Assembly (NCBI GenBank): GCA_025449775.1
Contig: JANWIS010000193.1
Location: 1-11,383 of the forward strand
Direction: 5' to 3'
DNA: 11,383 nt
Source of the DNA: Ignavibacteriaceae bacterium
GTDB taxonomy: Bacteria; Bacteroidota; Ignavibacteria; Ignavibacteriales; Ignavibacteriaceae
Positions within the stretch are counted from its first letter, which is position 1, and each line of letters begins with the position of its first letter. Below, in pieces: positions 7,395-11,383 of this stretch. Both the position numbers and the translations under genes were made by a program. The notes below the pieces were generated by a model that was given only the letters and a program-made list of their open reading frames with translations, was not told where the DNA came from and did not search any database.

Positions 7395-7643
7395 ATGAAT
7401 TGGAAAACAGTGTTAAATAAATTTTTTCATCTGCTTGCTCTTCCATTAATTATATTGATAAAAACTTACCAGCTTTTAATTTCACCTTTATTTCCGCCTT
7501 CCTGTCGTTTTACTCCAACTTGTTCACATTACAGTGTTGAGGCATTAAAAAAACACGGGATAATAAAAGGTAGTTGGTTAAGTATAAAAAGAATTTTAAA
7601 ATGTCATCCATGGGGAGGCAGTGGATTTGATCCGGTACCATAA
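7395..7643 (+). CDS. yidD: Membrane protein insertion efficiency factor YidD
   Basis: Small membrane-associated protein that assists YidC-dependent insertion of inner-membrane proteins. All 82 residues fit the family. A hydrophobic helix (about 10-30) leads into the family core LLISPLFPPSCRFTPTCSHY (27-46) and ILKCHPWGGSGFDPVP (67-82). The conserved cysteines are 37, 43 and 70. The N-terminus is about 15 residues longer than many YidD proteins. ATG 7395 has no clear Shine-Dalgarno, but no other ATG lies between it and the core. In many bacteria yidD sits in the rpmH-rnpA-yidD-yidC cluster; here it is detached, divergent from topA and 28 bases before mtgA, probably co-transcribed with it. Confidence 0.97.
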   Translation: MNWKTVLNKFFHLLALPLIILIKTYQLLISPLFPPSCRFTPTCSHYSVEALKKHGIIKGSWLSIKRILKCHPWGGSGFDPVP

Positions 7644-7671
7644 AATTTTTTAGTATATACTTTAAGAGAAA

Positions 7672-8388
7672 ATGAAATTCCGTTTTAAAAAAATAATTTC
7701 ATGGTTGGCAAGAATAATTCTGAAACTTTTCCTCGGATTTATTTTTCTATCGATATTTATTGTGCTTATTCTTAAATGGGTCAATCCTTCAGTATCATCA
7801 GTAATGATCCAGAGAAAAGTAAATGCTGTTATTAATTTAAGGGATAAGCAGATGATTGCACATGAATGGTTCAGTTATGACAATATCTCAAAGCAAATGC
7901 CTCTTGCAATAATTGCTGCCGAAGATCAAAACTTTCCTTTTCATTTTGGTTTTGATTTTGACCAGATTGAAAAGGCAATCGAACAAAATAACCGGGGAAG
8001 AAAATTAAGGGGAGCGAGTACAATAACTCAGCAGGTTGCAAAAAATTTATTTCTTTGGGAAGGAAGGAGTTTTTTTAGAAAAGGACTTGAAGCTTATTTC
8101 ACTTTGCTTATTGAAGTTCTCTGGAGTAAAGAACGCACAATTGAAGTATATATGAATATTGTTGAAACTGGTGATATGATTTTCGGAGTTGGTACAGCAA
8201 GCCATATCTATTTTAAAAAACTGCCGAACAAATTAACGCGAAGTCAGGCAGCACTTCTTTCGGCGGTTATTCCGAATCCAAAAAGATTTTCAGTAAGGAA
8301 TCCTTCACGATATATTCTAAGAAGACAGGATTGGATAATCGGGCAAATGAGTTCGCTTGGTGGAATTGCCTACTTGAAGAATCTCTGA
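7672..8388 (+). CDS. mtgA: Monofunctional biosynthetic peptidoglycan glycosyltransferase (MtgA, GT51)
   Basis: Polymerises glycan strands from lipid II at the outer face of the inner membrane. The 238 residues match MtgA length and contain no transpeptidase domain. A single N-terminal membrane anchor spans about 14-36. The GT51 motifs appear in order: AIIAAEDQNFPFHFGFDF (79-96, catalytic Glu84), GASTITQQVAKNLFLW (114-129), RKGLEAYFTLLIEVLWSKER (136-155), IEVYMNIVETGDMIFGV (157-173) with the second Glu, and SQAALLSAVIPNPKRF (191-206). ATG 7672 has a weak AAGAG three bases upstream. The 28-base gap after yidD holds a ten-base palindrome, AGTATATACT (7652-7661), of unknown meaning. Convergent with the barrel-like gene at 8448; no hairpin terminator is seen in the 59 bases between them. 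Confidence 0.95.
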   Translation: MKFRFKKIISWLARIILKLFLGFIFLSIFIVLILKWVNPSVSSVMIQRKVNAVINLRDKQMIAHEWFSYDNISKQMPLAIIAAEDQNFPFHFGFDFDQIEKAIEQNNRGRKLRGASTITQQVAKNLFLWEGRSFFRKGLEAYFTLLIEVLWSKERTIEVYMNIVETGDMIFGVGTASHIYFKKLPNKLTRSQAALLSAVIPNPKRFSVRNPSRYILRRQDWIIGQMSSLGGIAYLKNL

Positions 8389-8447
8389 TCTTTTCAGTTT
8401 GAAAAAATAAATTTAGAGACTAACGATAGTTCAGATATTTATATTGC

Positions 8448-9257
8448 TCAAAAGAAATTATACCGTACACCTGCCGAAAAACTTCCTTCGAAGTTTGATT
8501 CAATCTCTCCTAATCTTGCTTTTAAGAGTAGATCAAAATTACTACTGAGTTGAAGATGTTGTTTAAAACCAATTCCGGCGTTTTGAAAAGGACCAGCGGA
8601 TATTCCTGCCCATGTTAAATTCCTTGTCTCTTTACTTCCTAATCCAAAACCGATATCAAACATACCTCCGCCTGAAAAAAGTGGAATGTTACTTAAATAT
8701 TGTGAAGTAAAATGAAATGTTTTTTCATTACCAATTCTGAGTAAACCTGACATTTGTGTGGATCCTTCATTAATAAGATATTCACTCAAGTTTCCATATT
8801 CAGGATATTCTGTTAGAAATAACAAACCAAGATTTATTTCAACATATTTATGATCGAATCCAACAAATGGATTTAAATATTGCCCTGATTTTTTTATTTC
8901 ATTCTGATTAATATCAAGTTCATCGAACTGTTCCAGTTGCGAACCATCGATTACATATCCTCCGCCTCTTAATCCAAAATTGAATTCGTCAATGTTGTGA
9001 GAAACAACTGCACCATAATCAAAATATTGATACTTATCAACATCCGTAACTTCTCCTTCACAGTTATATGAAACGTTAGCGTATTTACCAACACCCATCA
9101 TAAATTCTAGAAATGTATTCGAAGTTCCGGTAGAATCAGGAGTAAAGCAAACAATGCTCGGATAAAAAAACAGAATTAAAAATATTCTGATCTTATTTTG
9201 CCTAAGCCAGTTTATTAAGTATCGATGAGGTTTCTTTTCAGTCTTGAGTAACTTCAT
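8448..9257 (-). CDS. Hypothetical exported protein, probable small outer-membrane beta-barrel
   Basis: I do not recognise a family. The 269-residue protein starts with a basic stretch (residues 1-23) and a hydrophobic segment (about 24-38, RIFLILFFYPSIVCF), giving a long but plausible signal peptide. The remainder has many short alternating polar/hydrophobic stretches rich in Gly, Phe and Tyr, for example FNFGLRGGGYVIDG (92-105), VEINLGLLFLTEYPEYGNL (139-157), MFDIGFGLGSKETRNLTWAG (199-218) and AGIGFKQHLQLSSNFDLLLK (227-246). It ends SFSAGVRYNFF with an aromatic terminal residue, as outer-membrane barrels do. An AGGA six bases before ATG 9257 supports the start. It is divergent from the DUF2235 gene across 173 bases. 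Barrel assignment is inference from composition and the C-terminus; the function is unknown. Confidence 0.65.
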   Translation of the reverse strand: MKLLKTEKKPHRYLINWLRQNKIRIFLILFFYPSIVCFTPDSTGTSNTFLEFMMGVGKYANVSYNCEGEVTDVDKYQYFDYGAVVSHNIDEFNFGLRGGGYVIDGSQLEQFDELDINQNEIKKSGQYLNPFVGFDHKYVEINLGLLFLTEYPEYGNLSEYLINEGSTQMSGLLRIGNEKTFHFTSQYLSNIPLFSGGGMFDIGFGLGSKETRNLTWAGISAGPFQNAGIGFKQHLQLSSNFDLLLKARLGEIESNFEGSFSAGVRYNFF

Positions 9258-9294
9258 GTTTTATCCTGATGATAATAAATATCACTTCTATAAA

Positions 9295-9317
9295 TTCAAA
9301 TTAATAATCAATTTGAA
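9295..9317. repeat. Perfect 8-base inverted repeat in the divergent spacer before the DUF2235 gene
   Basis: Arms TTCAAATT (9295-9302) and AATTTGAA (9310-9317) enclose 7 bases, a layout suited to a dimeric DNA-binding protein. It lies 38-60 bases upstream of the barrel-like gene start and about 114 bases before the DUF2235 start, so it could act on either. The AT-rich arms make a chance match possible. Confidence 0.35.
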
Positions 9318-9419
9318 CAACATCTTTATTCGTATGTAAAAACTTAACAATTATTAAATAATTTTTCCTATATTCTAACAGCTGAAGAAGACATTATATT
9401 ATTTTTTAATCTAAAAACC

Positions 9420-9424
9420 GAGAG
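9420..9424 (+). promoter_or_regulatory. Shine-Dalgarno deciding the DUF2235 start
   Basis: GAGAG lies six bases before ATG 9431 but only three before the in-frame TTG at 9428, so the ATG is the better start. Confidence 0.55.
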
Positions 9425-9430
9425 AATTTG

Positions 9431-10486
9431 ATGCCCAAAAACATCATAGTGTTTTCTGATGGGACAGGTCAGGAGGGAGGAATAGATAACAATACTAATG
9501 TTTATAAATTATTTAATATGGTTGAGGACCGCACAGAAAACCAGATTACTTTTTACGACCGTGGACTTGGTACAGGCTTGCGGAAAATAACCGGCAATAT
9601 CAGCGGGATGGGCATTTCAAAAAATATTTACGAATGTTATCAATTCATTTTTGATAATTACATTGCTGGTGATAATATTTTTCTGTTTGGATTCAGCAGA
9701 GGAGCTACAACAGTACGAAGCTTATCCGGTTTTATTCATCTTTTCGGAATCTTACCTAAATCAAGACCTGAATTAATTAAGCAAGCTTATAAAATTTATC
9801 GGATATCTGACAGCAGGAAACGAAAAAAAATTGCAGATGATTTTGTAGCCCGGCATCATAACCAATGGACAAAAATAAAATTTCTCGGAGTCTGGGATAC
9901 AGTAGCAGCTTTAGGTTTGCCATTTAAAAGATTTGGTTTTCTGGTTGATTGGTTCCCTTTTTTCCGTCACAAGTTTCACAACCTTGTTCTTAGTGAAAGT
10001 GTTGTACACGCACGACAGGCTTTAGCAATTGATGATGAACGACGAACATTCCATCCTAAAATCTGGGAAAGAGAAATCAAAGATTATCAAACAATGAAGC
10101 AAGTTTGGTTTTCTGGAATGCATACCGATGTTGGTGGTGGTTATCTAGAACAGGAATTGTCTGATATTCCTTTACTCTGGATGCTCGACGAAGCAATAAC
10201 AGCCGGACTCAGAATTTATCAGAAACACACTGTAAAAATAAATCCAGATGCAGATGGATTTATGCACGATTCCCGTAAAGGATTTCCCGGATTTCTCTTT
10301 GTGAAAAAAAGAAGAATATGGAATTCTGAAACACATGGAAAACCTGTAATACATCAGAGTGCATTGATGAGGAAGCTAAACAAAATGAACACCACAACAC
10401 CAGCCTACAGTCCATGGATTTTCAAATTTGATCATCAGGTTGAGCCTTGGAATCAATCACGGAGAATTGAGAATTATTCAATTTGA
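9431..10486 (+). CDS. DUF2235 alpha/beta-hydrolase (uncharacterised or phospholipase-like)
   Basis: A 351-residue protein covering the full DUF2235 domain, the fold also found in type VI Tle1 phospholipase effectors. Seen in order are: IIVFSDGTGQEGGIDNNTNV (5-24), the family start motif; YDRGLGTG (42-49); the nucleophile elbow LFGFSRGATT with Ser89 (GxSxG); KFLGVWDTVAALGLP (150-164); RQALAIDDERRTFHP (195-209); QVWFSGMHTDVGGGYLE (224-240); and a late His309 in VIHQSALMR. A Ser89/His309 pair with Asp156 or Asp233 could form the catalytic triad. There is no signal peptide or membrane span, so it is probably cytoplasmic, or exported by a route not seen here. No VgrG, PAAR or immunity gene is nearby, arguing against a type VI effector. 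A neutral ceramidase gene follows after 70 bases on the same strand. Substrate unknown; lipid ester cleavage is a reasonable guess. Confidence 0.9.
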   Translation: MPKNIIVFSDGTGQEGGIDNNTNVYKLFNMVEDRTENQITFYDRGLGTGLRKITGNISGMGISKNIYECYQFIFDNYIAGDNIFLFGFSRGATTVRSLSGFIHLFGILPKSRPELIKQAYKIYRISDSRKRKKIADDFVARHHNQWTKIKFLGVWDTVAALGLPFKRFGFLVDWFPFFRHKFHNLVLSESVVHARQALAIDDERRTFHPKIWEREIKDYQTMKQVWFSGMHTDVGGGYLEQELSDIPLLWMLDEAITAGLRIYQKHTVKINPDADGFMHDSRKGFPGFLFVKKRRIWNSETHGKPVIHQSALMRKLNKMNTTTPAYSPWIFKFDHQVEPWNQSRRIENYSI

Positions 10487-10489
10487 TAA

Positions 10490-10520
10490 ATATGAAGAAT
10501 TCATATCGATTAATATTAAT
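10490..10520. repeat. Small hairpin and adjacent palindrome between DUF2235 and ceramidase genes
   Basis: ATATGAA-GAA-TTCATAT (10490-10506) has perfect 7-base arms and a 3-base loop, starting three bases after the DUF2235 stop. The 12-base palindrome ATTAATATTAAT (10509-10520) follows. There is no GC-rich stem and no T run directly after the hairpin, so it is not a classical terminator; it may be an mRNA processing or regulatory element, or chance. Confidence 0.3.
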
Positions 10521-10544
10521 TAAATCACTTACTCAGATTTTTTA

Positions 10545-10550
10545 TTGGAG
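10545..10550 (+). promoter_or_regulatory. Shine-Dalgarno for the ceramidase gene
   Basis: TTGGAG, with its GGAG six bases before ATG 10557. It supports this start, although the frame is open back to a stop at 10521-10523 with no other ATG. Confidence 0.75.
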
Positions 10551-10556
10551 AAAAAG

Positions 10557-11383
10557 ATGCCGGGTGATTATTTAATTGGAACAGGAATTTATGACATAAC
10601 AGGTCCTGCTGCAGAACTTGGTATGATGGGTATGGCAAGTGTTGAGCAAAAAACGGGAGGAATTCATTCCCGACTTTTTGCAAGAACTTTTATTGTTTTA
10701 GATAAAGATTCTAACAGGCGTGTTGTAATTGTATCTGCAGATATCTGGTCATGTTCAAATGCAGTAAAAACAGAAGTTGTAAAAAAAATAAAAAGCATCT
10801 TTGGAAATGATATTTATTCAATGGATAATGTTATGCTAAGTGGAACTCATACTCACAGCGGACCGGGGGGTTACTCACATTACGCACTTTATAATCTATC
10901 AATCCTGGGTTTTGATAAACAAAATTTTGAATGCATAGTGAATGGAATAGTTGAGTCAATAAAAAAAGCCCACGAAAATTTAGCTCCCGGTAAAATTTTT
11001 ATTAACAGCGGAAATTTGGAAGACTGTGGATTTAATCGTTCACCGGTTGCTTATGAAAATAATCCTACGGCAGAAAGAGCAAAGTATTCGGGCAATACAG
11101 ATAAAGAAATGCTTCTCATCAAGTTTGTAAAAAATGATGGAAAAGAAATCGGCTGTCTGAACTGGTTTGCCATTCATCCTACTAACCGGGGAAATAAAAA
11201 TAATCTCATCACTGGTGATAATAAAGGATATGCATCCTATCTGTTCGAGAAAGAAAAAGGAACCAACATCAAAAGCAAAGAAACTTTCATATCAGCATTT
11301 GCTAATTCAAATTGTGGTGACATTTCAGGGAATGTAAAATATGGTGTGCCTGATCTTGTTCATGATTTTATGCGGATGAAAGA
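10557..11383 (+). CDS. Neutral ceramidase, N-terminal part, cut by window end
   Basis: Neutral/alkaline ceramidases hydrolyse the amide bond of ceramide to sphingosine and fatty acid, using a zinc ion. I translated 275 open codons from ATG 10557. Family blocks seen: LIGTGIYDITGPAAELGMMG (6-25), QKTGGIHSRLFARTF (31-45), VVIVSADIW (56-64), the zinc-site motif NVMLSGTHTHSGPGGY (91-106, His98/His100), GFNRSPVAYENNP (158-170), NWFAIHP (202-208, His207, a likely zinc ligand) and FANSNCGDISGN (248-259), where Ser251 fits the catalytic Ser. The remaining zinc ligands would lie beyond the window. Two changes stand out: HPTNRGNKNN after His207, where the family usually has a form like HGTSMNNTN, and GDISGN instead of GDVSPN. 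No signal peptide is present and none is available in frame upstream, although many family members are secreted. Family certain; ceramide as the true substrate is inferred. Confidence 0.92.
   Translation, partial: MPGDYLIGTGIYDITGPAAELGMMGMASVEQKTGGIHSRLFARTFIVLDKDSNRRVVIVSADIWSCSNAVKTEVVKKIKSIFGNDIYSMDNVMLSGTHTHSGPGGYSHYALYNLSILGFDKQNFECIVNGIVESIKKAHENLAPGKIFINSGNLEDCGFNRSPVAYENNPTAERAKYSGNTDKEMLLIKFVKNDGKEIGCLNWFAIHPTNRGNKNNLITGDNKGYASYLFEKEKGTNIKSKETFISAFANSNCGDISGNVKYGVPDLVHDFMRMK

Noticed and set aside
8389..8447. Terminator between the convergent mtgA and barrel-like genes
   Set aside because: I looked for an inverted repeat followed by a T run in either direction and saw none.
9428..9430. 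TTG start one codon before the DUF2235 ATG
   Set aside because: The ATG at 9431 has better spacing from GAGAG, and the TTG adds only one residue.
10172..10354. 60-codon minus-strand open frame
   Set aside because: It sits within the well-supported DUF2235 coding region and has no family features.
9431..10486. DUF2235 protein as a type VI secretion effector (Tle1)
   Set aside because: No VgrG, PAAR, adaptor or immunity gene is nearby, and the fold also occurs in proteins unrelated to type VI secretion.
1..11383. CRISPR array, transposon, phage or tRNA-linked island
   Set aside because: No regularly spaced repeats, transposase, integrase, terminal repeats or tRNA-like sequence were seen; gene content is ordinary chromosomal.

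Overview
The window is AT-rich bacterial DNA with densely packed genes. It holds twelve protein-coding genes, two of them cut by the window ends. I see no RNA gene, insertion sequence, integrase or CRISPR array. Several features suggest the Bacteroidota/Ignavibacteria side of the bacterial tree: strong A/T preference, Shine-Dalgarno sites that are often weak, a Tyr-Ser-Gln type signal-peptide end, a TopA with RFGP-type C-terminal repeats and no zinc ribbons, and a redoxin with a CPVSNAYN/FGCSIKR signature. This placement is inference; no 16S or other marker is present.

Left block (1-2677, minus strand). Three genes are read leftward in the order wbpA, wbpB, wbpD, with 16- and 8-base gaps. They encode a UDP-GlcNAc 6-dehydrogenase, a Gfo/Idh/MocA 3-dehydrogenase and a left-handed beta-helix N-acetyltransferase. 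Together they make most of the route to UDP-2,3-diacetamido-2,3-dideoxy-glucuronate, a precursor of surface polysaccharide. The expected aminotransferase (wbpE) is not in the window and may lie past the left edge.

Redox pair (2912-4005, plus strand). A divergent 234-base spacer separates wbpA from two exported thioredoxin-fold proteins whose genes overlap by an ATGA. One is an unusual CPVS redoxin with a second Cys in a C-terminal FGCSIKR tail; the other is a TlpA/ResA-like protein with WCVPC.

Housekeeping block (4008-8388). On the minus strand are lgt (lipoprotein diacylglyceryl transferase), ending 2 bases from the end of the TlpA-like gene, and topA (DNA topoisomerase I) upstream of it. 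Divergent from topA on the plus strand are yidD (membrane-protein insertion factor) and mtgA (monofunctional peptidoglycan glycosyltransferase). Lgt, YidD and MtgA all serve the cell envelope.

Right block (8448-11383). A minus-strand gene encodes an unrecognised exported protein that looks like a small outer-membrane beta-barrel. Divergent from it are a DUF2235 alpha/beta hydrolase and, 70 bases downstream, the first 275 codons of a neutral ceramidase. The ceramidase has no visible signal peptide and has changes in motifs that are usually conserved. The two hydrolases may form a lipid-degrading unit.

I did not find a clearly undescribed system. The items most worth following up are the hydrolase/ceramidase pair with the atypical ceramidase, the overlapping redoxin/TlpA pair, and the orphan barrel-like protein.
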